Assembly: GCF_023061285.1 (NCBI RefSeq)
Contig: NZ_JAKGAM010000018.1
Location: 1-64,000, forward strand
Direction: 5' to 3'
Length of the DNA: 64,000 nucleotides
Source: Chromohalobacter nigrandesensis
GTDB lineage: Bacteria; Pseudomonadota; Gammaproteobacteria; Pseudomonadales; Halomonadaceae
The notes under the pieces are model-generated. The model saw nothing but the letters and a program-made list of their open reading frames with translations. It made no database searches and was not told the DNA's origin. A program made the position numbers and the translations under genes. Positions 37,616-47,545 of the stretch are shown here, piece after piece (position 1 is the first letter of the stretch; each line of letters opens with the position of its first letter).

Positions 37616-40600
37616 ATGATCGCACCCCTGGATATACCGGAACGCACCGCCACATCCTACCTGCGCTTTCTCGAGGCGCTCGACCAGGCCGGTTTCAGCG
37701 GCGAGATCGCCCCCGACTATGCCAATCGCGCGGTGATGGCCACCGACAATTCCATCTATCAGCGCTTGCCGCAGGCTGTGTTGTATCCGCGCGACGCCGA
37801 GGACCTCGCCTGCCTGGCACGTCTCGCCGGGCGCGAGGAGTTTCAGGCTATCGTGCTCGCCCCACGTGGCGGGGGCACCGGCACCAACGGCCAGTCGCTC
37901 ACCGATGGTTTGGTGGTCGATGTTTCTCGGCACATGAATCAAATCCTCGAGATCGACGCGGAAAACCGCCGCGTGCGCGTCCAGGCCGGGGTGGTCAAGG
38001 ATCAGCTCAACGCCGCTCTCAAGCCTTATGGGCTGTTCTTCGCGCCGGATCTGTCGACCTCCAGCCGCGCCACCCTCGGCGGCATGATTTCCACCGATGC
38101 CAGCGGCCAAGGCAGTTGCGAATACGGCAAGACCCGCGATCACGTGCTGGCACTCGACATGCTGCTGCTCGGCGGCGAACGCCTGCACAGCCAGCCGCTG
38201 ACCGATGAGTCGCTAACGCAGACCTGCGCGCGCGACGACCGCATCGGCGAGGCGCATCGCACCGTCCGTGAGATCGCCGACACACAAGGCGCGTTGATCG
38301 CGGCCACCTTTCCGCCGCTCAACCGCTGCCTCACGGGTTACGACCTGGCGCACCTGTATCGTGACAACGGCGACTTCGACCTCAACAGCGTATTGTGCGG
38401 CGCGGAGGGAACGCTTGGCTTTCTCGCCGAGGCGACGCTTAACGTGCTGCCGATTCCCAAACATTCGACGCTGGTCAACATCCGCTACCGAGGCTTCATG
38501 GATGCCCTGCGCGATGCCAAGGCGCTGATGGGCGGCAGCTCTTCATCGACCCAGCCGCAGGCGCTCTCCACCTCACCCCAGCCGCGTCCCACCTCCATCG
38601 AGACGGTCGACGACAAGGTGCTGACGCTGGCCATGGAGGACTTCGTCTGGGACGGCGTGGCCGAGTTCTTTCCCGCCGAGGGCGAGGATATCCACGGCAT
38701 CAACCTGGTCGAGTTCAATGACGACGATCCCGAACGCCTGGCGGCCCGGGTCGAGGCCTTCTGCACGCACCTCGGCACCGATACCCAGGTCGAGCGCCTG
38801 GGCTATACCCTGGCCGAAGGCCGCGAGGCCATCGGCCGTGTCTACGCCATGCGCAAACGCGCGGTGGGCCTGCTCGGCAACGCCAAGGGCGAAAAGCGCC
38901 CGATTCCCTTCGTCGAGGATACCGCCGTACCGCCCGAGCACCTGGCCGACTACATCGCCGAGTTCCGCGCCCTGCTCGACGCCCACGGGCTGGCCTACGG
39001 CATGTTTGGCCACGTCGATGCCGGCGTATTGCACGTGCGCCCGGCCATCGACATGAAAGACCCGGCGCAGGAAGCTCTGATCCGCGAGATCTCCGATCAG
39101 GTGGCCGCCCTGACCCAGCGCTATCATGGCCTGCTGTGGGGCGAGCACGGCAAGGGCGTGCGCTCGGAATACGCGCCCCAGTTCTTCGGCGAGCTCTACC
39201 CCAGCCTGCAGCGCCTCAAGGCAGCGTTCGACCCGCATAACCAGCTCAACCCAGGCAAGATCGCCACGCCCGCCGATACATCTGCCACGAACGATGCAGC
39301 GGTTAGCTCGCCTGAAGCCGCCGAGGCGGAGCCGGTCAAATGGGTCGATCCCGGTCTGCTGACCATCGACGGCGTGCCGACCCGCGGGCAGCGCGATCGG
39401 CAGATCGACGAGCGGGTCTGGCAGCACCATGCCAGCGCGGTGTATTGCAACGGCAACGGCGCCTGCTACAACTACGACCCCAATGACGCCATGTGCCCAT
39501 CGTGGAAGGCCACCCGCGAACGTGTCCACTCGCCCAAGGGTCGCGCCAGCTTGATGCGCGAATGGCTGCGCCTGCAGGACCAGGCCGGCATCGATATCAT
39601 CGAAGAATCACGCCAGAAGCAAGCCGAGGGCCTCTGGGGCGCCACCAAGGCCTTCCCGCGGCGCCTGCGCAACACCCTGCGCAAGCGACGCGGCCAGGAA
39701 GATGTCTCCCATGAAGTGTATGACGCCATGGCCGGCTGCCTGGCGTGCAAGTCCTGCGCCGGCCAGTGCCCGATCAAGGTCAACGTCCCCGAATTTCGCT
39801 CGCAGTTCCTGGAGCTTTATCACAACCGCTACTTGCGCCCGCCACGCGACTACCTGATCGGCTCGCTGGAATTCTTCGTGCCCTATCTCAAACCGATAGC
39901 GCCCGCATATAACGCCCTGCTGAACACACGCCTGGCAGAGCGCCTGCTCGCCGGGCCGCTGGGCATGGTCGACACCCCACGCCTGTCTCGGGCGAGTCTC
40001 ACCAAGCAACTCAGGGCCTGGGGCATCGCCGAGGCCACGCCCACCGCACTGGGCCTGTTGACCGAACGCCAGAAAGCGCGCAGCGTGATCATCGTTCAGG
40101 ATGCCTTCACTAGCCACTTCGAGGCCAAGCTGGTGATGGATATCGTCGAGCTGCTCTCGCGGCTGGATATTCGCGTCTTCGTGGCGCCCTTCCGCGCCAA
40201 CGGTAAACCGCTGCACGTGCAAGGCTTTCTGGGCGCGTTCGAAAAGACCGCCACGACCCAGGCGAAGCGTCTCAAGACGCTCGCCGATTTCGGCGTGCCG
40301 TTGGTGGGCATCGACCCGGCCATGACGCTCGCCTACCGTCAGGAGTACGTCAAGGCGCTGGGGCCCGAGGCCGTGCCCGAGGTGCTATTGCTGCAGGAAT
40401 GGCTGCTGTCACTGGGGAGCTCCCTGCTACCCACGGGCCTGACAGCGCTCGAGGACCCTGGCTACAAGCTGCTGACGCACTGCACCGAAAAGACCAATGC
40501 GCCGGGCGCTACCAAGGCCTGGCAACAGGTGTTCGCGACGTTCGGACTGAGCCTGGAAAGCGTCGCCACCGGGTGTTGCGGCATGTCCGGCACCTACGGC

Positions 40601-40795
40601 CACGAAGCCCGTAACCGCGAGACATCCGAGAAAATCTACGATCTCTCGTGGCGCGCGCCGGTCGAGGACGACGCCAATGCCGGGCGCCTGCTGGCCACCG
40701 GCTACTCATGCCGCAGCCAGGCCAAGCGCCTCTCCGATGCTGTACTGCCGCATCCGTTACAGGGCTTGCTGGCGGCGCTCAAACGCACCCTCTAA
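37616..40795 (+). CDS. ydiJ: YdiJ-type FAD / iron-sulfur dehydrogenase
   Basis: 1059 residues (E. coli YdiJ has 1018). Related enzymes oxidise D-2-hydroxy acids such as D-2-hydroxyglutarate. An FAD-binding domain (VLAPRGGGTGTNGQSLTDGL, then DLSTSSRATLGGMISTDASG) is followed by a lactate-oxidase-like C-terminal half, a 4Fe-4S cluster motif GCLACKSCAGQCP near residue 710, and a C-terminal Cys-rich domain (ATGCCGMSGTYGHE). Two low-complexity inserts, near residues 305-325 (Ser/Gln/Pro) and 549-575 (Ala/Ser/Glu), account for the extra length. A 239-base gap separates it from the divergent serS. Confidence 0.93.
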   Translation: MIAPLDIPERTATSYLRFLEALDQAGFSGEIAPDYANRAVMATDNSIYQRLPQAVLYPRDAEDLACLARLAGREEFQAIVLAPRGGGTGTNGQSLTDGLVVDVSRHMNQILEIDAENRRVRVQAGVVKDQLNAALKPYGLFFAPDLSTSSRATLGGMISTDASGQGSCEYGKTRDHVLALDMLLLGGERLHSQPLTDESLTQTCARDDRIGEAHRTVREIADTQGALIAATFPPLNRCLTGYDLAHLYRDNGDFDLNSVLCGAEGTLGFLAEATLNVLPIPKHSTLVNIRYRGFMDALRDAKALMGGSSSSTQPQALSTSPQPRPTSIETVDDKVLTLAMEDFVWDGVAEFFPAEGEDIHGINLVEFNDDDPERLAARVEAFCTHLGTDTQVERLGYTLAEGREAIGRVYAMRKRAVGLLGNAKGEKRPIPFVEDTAVPPEHLADYIAEFRALLDAHGLAYGMFGHVDAGVLHVRPAIDMKDPAQEALIREISDQVAALTQRYHGLLWGEHGKGVRSEYAPQFFGELYPSLQRLKAAFDPHNQLNPGKIATPADTSATNDAAVSSPEAAEAEPVKWVDPGLLTIDGVPTRGQRDRQIDERVWQHHASAVYCNGNGACYNYDPNDAMCPSWKATRERVHSPKGRASLMREWLRLQDQAGIDIIEESRQKQAEGLWGATKAFPRRLRNTLRKRRGQEDVSHEVYDAMAGCLACKSCAGQCPIKVNVPEFRSQFLELYHNRYLRPPRDYLIGSLEFFVPYLKPIAPAYNALLNTRLAERLLAGPLGMVDTPRLSRASLTKQLRAWGIAEATPTALGLLTERQKARSVIIVQDAFTSHFEAKLVMDIVELLSRLDIRVFVAPFRANGKPLHVQGFLGAFEKTATTQAKRLKTLADFGVPLVGIDPAMTLAYRQEYVKALGPEAVPEVLLLQEWLLSLGSSLLPTGLTALEDPGYKLLTHCTEKTNAPGATKAWQQVFATFGLSLESVATGCCGMSGTYGHEARNRETSEKIYDLSWRAPVEDDANAGRLLATGYSCRSQAKRLSDAVLPHPLQGLLAALKRTL

Positions 40796-40805
40796 GAGAG
40801 TCGAC

Positions 40806-41006
40806 ATGTCCCGAACTCTCATCTTCATCGGCCTGGCCATCGTAGTCATCGGCTTGTTGTGGCCCTGGCTTTCAAAGCTGCCGCTCGGGCATCTGCCCGG
40901 CGATATCGCCATCAAGCGTGAAGGCTTCGCCTTCTATTTTCCGATCACCACCATGATCCTAGTCAGCGTGGTCGTATCGGCCCTGTTGTGGCTGTTCAAT
41001 CGCTGA
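40806..41006 (+). CDS. DUF2905 small membrane protein
   Basis: 66 residues with two hydrophobic helices (LIFIGLAIVVIGLLWPWLSK and ITTMILVSVVVSALLWLF) joined by GHLPGDIAIKREGFAFYFP, the conserved loop of DUF2905. It begins ten bases after the ydiJ stop and is probably co-transcribed. Its function is unknown. Confidence 0.9.
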   Translation: MSRTLIFIGLAIVVIGLLWPWLSKLPLGHLPGDIAIKREGFAFYFPITTMILVSVVVSALLWLFNR

Positions 41007-41159
41007 ATCGACATACATCAAAACGGTGCAGCGAGACATACCATAACGGGGCATCCCGTCACGATGTCGACACATTCATCAATAACGCTTGCCATGCATT
41101 GCAACTAGCGTGAGGCAACGCTAGGCTTCGCGCTTTCGTTCACCCCAAGGAGCGCGACC

Positions 41160-42959
41160 ATGGAGCACGCTGCCGTCGACCTGACATTGATCGGCCTGCT
41201 CGCGCTGATCTGCCAATGGCTGGCCTGGCGTCTCAAATTGCCGGCGATCCTGCCGCTTTTGATCGTGGGTATCGTCATGGGCCCCGTCACCGGTCTGCTC
41301 CAGCCCGACGCGCTGCTCGGCGACCTGTTGTTTCCGCTCGTCTCACTGGCCGTCGCAGTGATCCTGTTCGAAGGCAGCCTGACGCTCGACTTCGGCGACC
41401 TGCGCGGTCATGGCCATATCGTACGCCGGCTGGTCACCTGGGGGGCACTGGTCACCGGCATCATCGCTATCGTCGCGGCACGCTATACGCTAGGCCTGTC
41501 GTGGGAAATGGCCAGCGTCCTGGGAGCCTTACTGGTAGTGACGGGGCCCACGGTGGTACTGCCCATGTTGCAGACGCTGCGCGCCCGCGAGCATCTTTCG
41601 CAGATCCTGCGCTGGGAAGGCATCCTGATCGATCCGGTGGGTGCCATCGGCGCCGTGCTGGTGTACGAATACGTCGCCCTGGGCGCGTCCAACGGCGCCG
41701 CTACCCACGCCTTGGTGCTGTTCGCCAAGACGGCGCTGATCGGTTTCGGGCTCGGTGGCCTCGGCGGTTATCTATGGGGGTGCGTGCTGCGTCACCACTG
41801 GCTGCCTCAGCGCTTGCACAGCTTCGGCACGCTGATGGCCATGCTGTCGCTGTTCACGCTTTCCAACATGCTCTTTCATGAATCCGGGCTGTTGACGGTA
41901 ACGGTGATGGGCGTGTGGCTGGCCAATATGCGCGGGGTACCCACGCAACAGATCATCGAGTTCAAGGAAACGCTCTCGTTGCTGTTGATCTCGGGGCTTT
42001 TCATCCTGCTCGCCGCACGCTTGACCGTCGATCAACTGGCACAACTTTCCTGGCCCGCCTGGGCGTTCCTGCTCATCCTGGTAGGCGTGGCCCGCCCTCT
42101 GGCGGTGTGGGTCTGCACCCTGGGCACTCGCCTCAACTGGCGAGAGAAAGCGCTGCTGGCGTGGCTCTCGCCGCGCGGTATCGTCGCCGCTGCCGTGGCA
42201 TCGCTGTTCGCCCTCAAGCTCGAGGACCTGAACATGCCGGGCGCGGAAATGCTGGTGCCGGTGACCTTCCTGGTCATCATCAGTACCGTCGTGGTGCAAA
42301 GCCTGCTGTCACGCCCCATTGCACTGGCATTGAAGGTCAGCGAACCACCGCCCACCGGCTTCCTGATCATCGGCGCCAATCCAGTGGCGCGCACCATCGC
42401 CAAGGCCTTGGAGGAATCCGGTTTCACAGTGCGCCTGACCGACAACAGTTGGGACGCCGTACAAGAAGCACGCATGGCTGGGTTGCCCGTCTACTACGGC
42501 AACCCGCTCTCCGAGCATGCCACGCAGCATCTCGAGTTGACCGGCATCGGCCATCTGCTGCCGCTGTCGCCCTATCGCGAACTGAACAACCTGGCAATCC
42601 TGCATTTCGAACATATACTGGGGCACGGCAAGGTCTTTCGTCTCGCAGCAGGCAACAGCAAGCACGCTCACCGCCATCAGGAACAGGCGCTGGACCACCT
42701 GCCCATGGTCTTCGGCGAAGACGTGACCTATGCCCAGCTCTCGAGCGTGGTCTATCGTGGCGGCGAGATCCGCAAGGCCAAGCTGAGCGCCAACTTCGGC
42801 ATCAAAGACTACCGTCAAGCACACCGCAACCGCTTGTTGCCCCTGTTCTGCATCGGCCCCAACGGCCGTATTCGGGTTGCCAACGACAGGACGCCGCTCA
42901 CCCCGCGTGCCGGGGACACTCTGATCAGCCTGGTCTACCCCGACTCGCCCGAATTCTGA
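41160..42959 (+). CDS. Cation:proton antiporter with TrkA-N domain
   Basis: 599 residues. Residues 1-390 have about twelve membrane segments of the Na+/H+ exchanger fold, with GPVTGLLQPDALLGDLLFPL, VTGPTVVLPML and EGILIDPVGAIGAVL, the last carrying the conserved ion-binding Asp of NhaP/CPA1-type exchangers. Residues about 400-520 are a Rossmann TrkA-N (RCK) domain (GFLIIGANPVARTIAKALEE), and a C-terminal TrkA-C-like part follows. Expected role: sodium or potassium/proton exchange for salt and pH balance, gated by nucleotide. Convergent with trpC. Confidence 0.9.
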   Translation: MEHAAVDLTLIGLLALICQWLAWRLKLPAILPLLIVGIVMGPVTGLLQPDALLGDLLFPLVSLAVAVILFEGSLTLDFGDLRGHGHIVRRLVTWGALVTGIIAIVAARYTLGLSWEMASVLGALLVVTGPTVVLPMLQTLRAREHLSQILRWEGILIDPVGAIGAVLVYEYVALGASNGAATHALVLFAKTALIGFGLGGLGGYLWGCVLRHHWLPQRLHSFGTLMAMLSLFTLSNMLFHESGLLTVTVMGVWLANMRGVPTQQIIEFKETLSLLLISGLFILLAARLTVDQLAQLSWPAWAFLLILVGVARPLAVWVCTLGTRLNWREKALLAWLSPRGIVAAAVASLFALKLEDLNMPGAEMLVPVTFLVIISTVVVQSLLSRPIALALKVSEPPPTGFLIIGANPVARTIAKALEESGFTVRLTDNSWDAVQEARMAGLPVYYGNPLSEHATQHLELTGIGHLLPLSPYRELNNLAILHFEHILGHGKVFRLAAGNSKHAHRHQEQALDHLPMVFGEDVTYAQLSSVVYRGGEIRKAKLSANFGIKDYRQAHRNRLLPLFCIGPNGRIRVANDRTPLTPRAGDTLISLVYPDSPEF

Positions 42960-42985
42960 ACGTCCCACAATTCTGAATGCCCACA
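42952..42985. repeat. Tandem 17-base duplication at the antiporter stop
   Basis: AATTCTGAACGTCCCACA is followed by AATTCTGAATGCCCACA. The first copy contains the stop codon of the antiporter gene. Confidence 0.7.
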
Positions 42986-42988
42986 ACG

Positions 42989-43017
42989 CCATCGGGCCGC
43001 ACAAGGCGGCCCGATGG
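42989..43017. terminator. Perfect 12-base hairpin between convergent genes
   Basis: CCATCGGGCCGC and GCGGCCCGATGG with a five-base loop, between the antiporter (plus) and trpC (minus). It is very stable, but no T-run follows on either strand. Confidence 0.55.
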
Positions 43018-43043
43018 TGAACGGCGTGATCTGTATCGCACGT

Positions 43044-43856
43044 CTAGAAGAACAAGCGGCGCAACGCACTCCCCGGGTCTTCCTCACGCATGAAAGCTTC
43101 GCCGACCAGGAAGGCATTCACATCGTGCTCGCGCATATGCTCGACATCGTCACGCGTATGAATACCCGACTCGGTGACGACGGTGACATGCGACGGAATT
43201 CGCGGCAGTAGCTCGAAAGTCGTCGTCAGCGATGTCTCGAAGGTATGCAAATCCCGGTTATTGATCCCTACCAACGTCACGTCCAGCGCCAACGCACGCT
43301 CCAACTCATGGGCGTCATGAACTTCCACCAGCACGTCCATGCCCAGCTCATGGGCTTGTTGATGCAAGGCTTTCAGGCGGGCGTCGTCGAGTGCCGCGAC
43401 GATCAGCAGGATGCAATCCGCGCCGATGGCGCGCGCCTCGCTGACCTGATAGGTATCGACGATGAAATCCTTGCGAATCACAGGCAATGCGCAGGCCTCG
43501 CGCGCCGCCTGCAAGTCACGCTCGTGGCCCTGGAAAAAATCGGCGTCGGTCAGCACCGAGAGGCAACTGGCCCCGGCCTCGGCATAAGACTTGGCGATCT
43601 GGTCCGGCTGGAAGTCCTCACGGATCACGCCCTTGGAAGGCGACGCCTTCTTGACCTCGGCGATCACCGCCGGATCGCCCGCCGCAATGCCACGCTCGAG
43701 CGCGGCGACGAAGCCACGCGGCGCGTCTTGCTGGCCTGCCTGCTCCAGAAGCTGTGCTTCGCTCAAGCGCGCGCGACGCTCGCGAATCTCGTCGTCCTTG
43801 CGCGCCAGGATCTTGGCCAGAATCGTCGGCAGGCCGGTGTCGTGTTCGTGGCTCAT
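43044..43856 (-). CDS. trpC: Indole-3-glycerol-phosphate synthase
   Basis: 270 residues, the monofunctional form. It closes the indole ring from Cd[17 protein letters not shown] opens the chain. [19 protein letters not shown] holds the catalytic Lys pair, and [34 protein letters not shown] and [11 protein letters not shown] are typical barrel motifs. The start overlaps the trpD stop by one base (TGATG). Last gene of trpGDC. Confidence 0.97.
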   Translation of the reverse strand: MSHEHDTGLPTILAKILARKDDEIRERRARLSEAQLLEQAGQQDAPRGFVAALERGIAAGDPAVIAEVKKASPSKGVIREDFQPDQIAKSYAEAGASCLSVLTDADFFQGHERDLQAAREACALPVIRKDFIVDTYQVSEARAIGADCILLIVAALDDARLKALHQQAHELGMDVLVEVHDAHELERALALDVTLVGINNRDLHTFETSLTTTFELLPRIPSHVTVVTESGIHTRDDVEHMREHDVNAFLVGEAFMREEDPGSALRRLFF

Positions 43857-44887
43857 CAGCGGTCGTCCTTATGGGCCAGAATGCGCGTGAAATCCGCGAG
43901 CTCTTTCATCTTCTCCAGCGGAAGCTTGGAGCCTTGGGCATCCTGCGCCAGGAGCACGCCCTCTTTCAACGTGTCCGCCACGCCGGCAGCATAAAGCGCC
44001 GCCCCCGCATTCAGCGCCACGATATCCGCCGCCGGGCTTTCGCCCACGAGCGCGGCCTTGACCAGCTTGAGACTATCCTCGGCGGTCACCACCTTCAGCG
44101 GCGCCAGCGACTGGCGCTCGATGCCGAAATCCTCCGGCACGATGGTGTATTCGCGGATCTCGCCGTCCTGCAACTCGGCGACACGCGTCGGCGCGGCCAG
44201 GGAAATCTCGTCCAGACCGTCCTCGGCGTTGACGACCAGCACATGCTCACTGCCGAGTCGCTTCAGGGCTTCCGCCATGATCGTCAGCAACGCGGGATCG
44301 TAGACGCCCAATAGCTGATTCGGCGTATTGGCGGGGTTGGTCAGTGGCCCGAGGATGTTGAACACGGTGCGCACGCCCATCTCGCGACGCGGGCCGATGG
44401 CATGACGCATGGCCTGGTGATGCATGGGCGCGAACATGAAGCCGACTCCGACTTCCTGAATGCAGCGCGCCACCTCGTTCGGCGGCAGTTCCAGCGAAAT
44501 GCCCGCCACGTCGAACAGGTCGGCACTCCCGGAAGACGACGACACGCTACGGTTGCCGTGCTTGGCGACACGCCCGCCGGCGGCGGCGACCACGAAGCTG
44601 GCGGCGGTCGAGACGTTGAACAGGTTGGCACCATCGCCCCCCGTGCCGACGATATCCACCAGGTGGGTGCGGTCAATCTCGACGGGCAGCATCAATTCAC
44701 GCATCACCTGCGCGGCCGCCGTGATCTCGTCGGCGGTCTCGCCCTTCATCGCCAGGCCGATCAGAAAGCCGCCGATCTGGGCATCGCTGGCCTCGCCGGT
44801 CATGATCGCTTTCATCACCGCATGGGTGTCGTCGAAGCTCAGGTGGCGATGACGCATCACCGCGCCGATGGCTTCTCGCATCTGCAT
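43856..44887 (-). CDS. trpD: Anthranilate phosphoribosyltransferase
   Basis: 343 residues. It transfers phosphoribose to anthranilate. [20 protein letters not shown] is the PRPP-binding loop, [18 protein letters not shown] binds anthranilate, and [16 protein letters not shown] is the conserved middle segment. It lies 15 bases after trpG and is coupled to trpC, so these three genes form one operon under the attenuator upstream of trpG. Confidence 0.97.
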   Translation of the reverse strand: MQMREAIGAVMRHRHLSFDDTHAVMKAIMTGEASDAQIGGFLIGLAMKGETADEITAAAQVMRELMLPVEIDRTHLVDIVGTGGDGANLFNVSTAASFVVAAAGGRVAKHGNRSVSSSSGSADLFDVAGISLELPPNEVARCIQEVGVGFMFAPMHHQAMRHAIGPRREMGVRTVFNILGPLTNPANTPNQLLGVYDPALLTIMAEALKRLGSEHVLVVNAEDGLDEISLAAPTRVAELQDGEIREYTIVPEDFGIERQSLAPLKVVTAEDSLKLVKAALVGESPAADIVALNAGAALYAAGVADTLKEGVLLAQDAQGSKLPLEKMKELADFTRILAHKDDR

Positions 44888-44902
44888 GTTTCGCTCCTCG
44901 AT

Positions 44903-45490
44903 TTACGCGCGGCGTTTCAGAAAATTGGCCAGCAGCTCGTGGCCCTGGCGGGTCATGATCGATTCGGGATGGAACTGCACGCCCTCGATATCCAGTGTCT
45001 TGTGGCGCATGCCCATGATCAAGCCGGGCGTGACGTCATCGGCCACGACGCGAGCCGAGATCTCGAGACACTCCGGCAGCCCCTGCTCGGCCACCACTAG
45101 CGAATGATAGCGCGTCACCTCGAGCGGATTGACCAGGCCATCGAACACGCCGCGACCATCGTGCTCGACCCGCGAGGTCTTGCCGTGCATCACCTGCGGT
45201 GCCCGCACCACCTCGCCACCGAAGACCTGGCCGATGGCCTGGTGCCCCAGACAGATGCCGAGGATCGGCAACTTGCCCGCGAAATAGCGCACGGCCTCAA
45301 GCGAAATGCCCGCCTCGTTGGGCGTGCACGGCCCCGGCGAGATCACCAGATGACTCGGCGCCAAGCGCTCGATCTCCTCGAGAGTGATAGCGTCGTTACG
45401 GTAGGTGACAACCTCGGCCCCCAACTCCGCTAGATATTGCACGACGTTGTAGGTAAAGCTGTCGTAGTTATCGATCATCAGCACGGACAT
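44903..45490 (-). CDS. trpG: Anthranilate synthase, glutamine amidotransferase subunit
   Basis: 195 residues. It supplies ammonia from glutamine to TrpE. It opens [18 protein letters not shown] (after MSV). The oxyanion and nucleophile region is [11 protein letters not shown] with Cys80, and the His-Glu pair is in GVQFHPESI near residue 170. The same protein often also serves 4-amino-4-deoxychorismate synthase (PabA) in related bacteria. It is preceded by a trp leader and attenuator. AGGA lies ten bases before the ATG. Confidence 0.95.
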   Translation of the reverse strand: MSVLMIDNYDSFTYNVVQYLAELGAEVVTYRNDAITLEEIERLAPSHLVISPGPCTPNEAGISLEAVRYFAGKLPILGICLGHQAIGQVFGGEVVRAPQVMHGKTSRVEHDGRGVFDGLVNPLEVTRYHSLVVAEQGLPECLEISARVVADDVTPGLIMGMRHKTLDIEGVQFHPESIMTRQGHELLANFLKRRA

Positions 45491-45603
45491 GGCTTTAAAT
45501 TCCTGTTTCTAATGGCATAAACATTTTTCGCCGCGATTTGTTACCTAGAATATTACCCAGGTCGGTCTTAATGAGTGGCCAGCCGTGCAGGGACAGTAGA
45601 CAC

Positions 45604-45632
45604 AAAAAAGCCGCCCACACGGCGGCATTTTT
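45604..45632 (-). terminator. Attenuator terminator (segments 3:4) of trpGDC
   Basis: On the minus strand GCCGCC-gtgtg-GGCGGC is followed by six T. Its left arm (TGCCGCC, 45627-45621) can instead pair with GGCGGCA at 45651-45645, which would prevent the terminator. It lies 113 bases before trpG. Confidence 0.85.
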
Positions 45633-45657
45633 GTATCGTCAGCGTGCCGCCCTTCGC

Positions 45658-45705
45658 TCAGAAGCGCCACCACTGAATCAAGCTGTAGGTCGAGTCGATA
45701 GTCAT
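45658..45705 (-). CDS. trpL: trp leader peptide
   Basis: 15 residues, MTIDSTYSLIQWWRF, with tandem Trp codons two codons before the end. It is followed by the alternative stems of a trp attenuator. Segment 1 (GCGCTTC, 45667-45661) can pair with segment 2 (GAAGGGC, 45655-45649), segment 2 with 3, and 3 with 4 plus T-run. Ribosome stalling at the Trp codons when tryptophan is scarce would favour 2:3 pairing and read-through into trpGDC. The ribosome site before the ATG is weak. A TTGACA lies at 45742-45737, but the -10 is unclear. Confidence 0.85.
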   Translation of the reverse strand: MTIDSTYSLIQWWRF

Positions 45706-45852
45706 GTCTTGAATAGTGCCGTTTGCAGTGAGGAAATGTCAATCAAGCTGAAAGCCACATAGCCGTACAGACTTGACCTCGCATGGCCTCGACGCCAGAT
45801 CTATACTCAGAGGCAATACTGATGAACGGTTTTATATCCGCAGGAGGCACCA

Positions 45853-45993
45853 ATGAAACGCATGATAGGCGCAGCCATTGCCAACTGGTTCCGCAAGCCC
45901 GAGAACCGCGAGAAGGCAAAGCAAACGGCCAAGCAGATGGCCGAGAAATATCAGAATCGCAAGAAGTCGTCCAAAAACTCGCCTTCTCGCTGA
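45853..45993 (+). CDS. Small basic protein of unknown function
   Basis: 46 residues, MKRMIGAAIANWFRKPENRE and then a Lys/Gln/Asn/Ser-rich tail (AEKYQNRKKSSKNSPSR), with AGGAGG five bases before the ATG. An amphipathic N-terminus and a strongly basic C-terminus suggest nucleic-acid or membrane binding, but no family is recognised. It is transcribed away from trpL and ends just before a hairpin convergent with trpE. Confidence 0.6.
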   Translation: MKRMIGAAIANWFRKPENREKAKQTAKQMAEKYQNRKKSSKNSPSR

Positions 45994-46005
45994 ACGTGTC
46001 CTTGC

Positions 46006-46033
46006 ACGGCGCTACGTCATCGCGCAGCGCCGT
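46006..46033 (+). terminator. Hairpin after the 46-residue gene
   Basis: ACGGCGCT and AGCGCCGT with a 12-base loop, 12 bases after the stop. The following sequence is only moderately T-rich. Confidence 0.45.
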
Positions 46034-46054
46034 TCTCGCCCTTGTTCAGCAACC

Positions 46055-47545
46055 TCACCCCAGGTTATCGAGGCCACGCTCGGCCATCGCCACCGCGCGG
46101 AAAAGCGCGCGGCCCTTGTTGAGGGTTTCCTGCCACTCCTGCTCAGGTACCGAGTCGGCGACGATTCCCGCGCCGGCCTGCACATGCAACTGGCCATCCT
46201 TGATGACCGCCGTGCGAATGGCGATGGCGGTATCCATGTTGCCGTGCCAGGAAAGATAGCCGACTGCCCCGCCGTATACCCCGCGCTTGACGGGCTCTAG
46301 CTCGTCGAGAATCTGCAAGGCGCGAAACTTGGGCGCCCCGGAAAGCGTGCCGGCGGGAAAGGTGGCGCGCAGCACGTCGAGTGCCGACATGCCGGGCTTC
46401 AGCTTGCCGGTCACGTGGGAGACGATATGCATGACGTGTGAGTAGCGCTCGATGGCCATGTTGTCGGTGACCTCGATCGAGCCGGTTTCACTGATGCGCC
46501 CCACATCGTTGCGACCCAGATCGATCAACATCAAGTGCTCGGCGATCTCTTTGGGGTCGGCAAGCAGTTCATCTTCCAGTGCCTTGTCTTCCGCTTCGCT
46601 TTGGCCGCGCACCCGCGTGCCGGCGATGGGACGCACCGTGACCTCGCCGTCTTCCAGGCGCGTGAGGATCTCCGGCGACGAGCCGACGACATGATGATCG
46701 TCGAGGTTGAAGAAGAACATATAGGGCGACGGGTTGAGGCTGCGTAGCGCGCGATACAAATCCAACGGCGCCGCGCGATACGGGATCGTCATGCGCTGCG
46801 AGGGCACGCATTGCATGACATCGCCGGCCAGCACGTATTCCTTGATCTTCTCGACCGCGTCCTTGAAGCCCGCCTCGGTAAACCCGGAGGTAAAGTCCCC
46901 TTCTTCCACCGCCGGTCCGCCGGTGCCGGGGCTGACGGTATTGAGCGTGGCGCTGCGCAGCTTCATTTCCAGTGCTTCGAGACGCTCCAGGGCACGCAGG
47001 TAGGCATCCGTCACATCGGGATCGGCGTGCGTCCACAGCGTCAGACGCCCGGAAAGATTGTCGAAAACCACCAGCTCATCGCAGACCATCAGCAGGATGT
47101 CCGGCACCCCGATAGGATCGGGCTTTTCCACGCCCCGCAGGCGCGGTTCGATATAACGGATGGTGTCATGCCCGAAATAGCCGACCAAGCCGCCGTCAAA
47201 ACGCGGTTGATCGTCGACCTGAGGCACCTTGAAGCGCGCCTGGAACTGCTCGATCCACGCCAACGGATCATCGACTTCGGTAACACCGAGAACTTCGCCG
47301 TCGGCAATATGACGCACCACCTGGCCGCGCACTTCGATGCGCTCGCGACTCGGCAAGCCGATGATCGAATAGCGCCCCCATTTCTCACCACCCTGCACGG
47401 ACTCGAGCAGGAAGGTCCAGGGCGCATCGGCCAGCTTGAGATAAGTAGAGAGCGGCGTATCGAGATCCGCGAGCACTTCGCGAGTCACGGGGATGCGGTT
47501 ATAGCCGGCCTGCGCCAGCTCGGTGAAGCGTTCGGGGGTCATCAT
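46055..47545 (-). CDS. trpE: Anthranilate synthase component I
   Basis: 496 residues from the ATG at 47545, nine bases after AGGA; the ATG at 47554 touches that site and is unlikely. It makes anthranilate from chorismate with TrpG. The N-terminal part contains the [19 protein letters not shown] feedback region. The chorismate-utilising core has [48 protein letters not shown] and a C-terminal [17 protein letters not shown]. Unlike trpGDC it has no upstream Trp-Trp leader. gph lies upstream on the same strand. Confidence 0.97.
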   Translation of the reverse strand: MMTPERFTELAQAGYNRIPVTREVLADLDTPLSTYLKLADAPWTFLLESVQGGEKWGRYSIIGLPSRERIEVRGQVVRHIADGEVLGVTEVDDPLAWIEQFQARFKVPQVDDQPRFDGGLVGYFGHDTIRYIEPRLRGVEKPDPIGVPDILLMVCDELVVFDNLSGRLTLWTHADPDVTDAYLRALERLEALEMKLRSATLNTVSPGTGGPAVEEGDFTSGFTEAGFKDAVEKIKEYVLAGDVMQCVPSQRMTIPYRAAPLDLYRALRSLNPSPYMFFFNLDDHHVVGSSPEILTRLEDGEVTVRPIAGTRVRGQSEAEDKALEDELLADPKEIAEHLMLIDLGRNDVGRISETGSIEVTDNMAIERYSHVMHIVSHVTGKLKPGMSALDVLRATFPAGTLSGAPKFRALQILDELEPVKRGVYGGAVGYLSWHGNMDTAIAIRTAVIKDGQLHVQAGAGIVADSVPEQEWQETLNKGRALFRAVAMAERGLDNLG

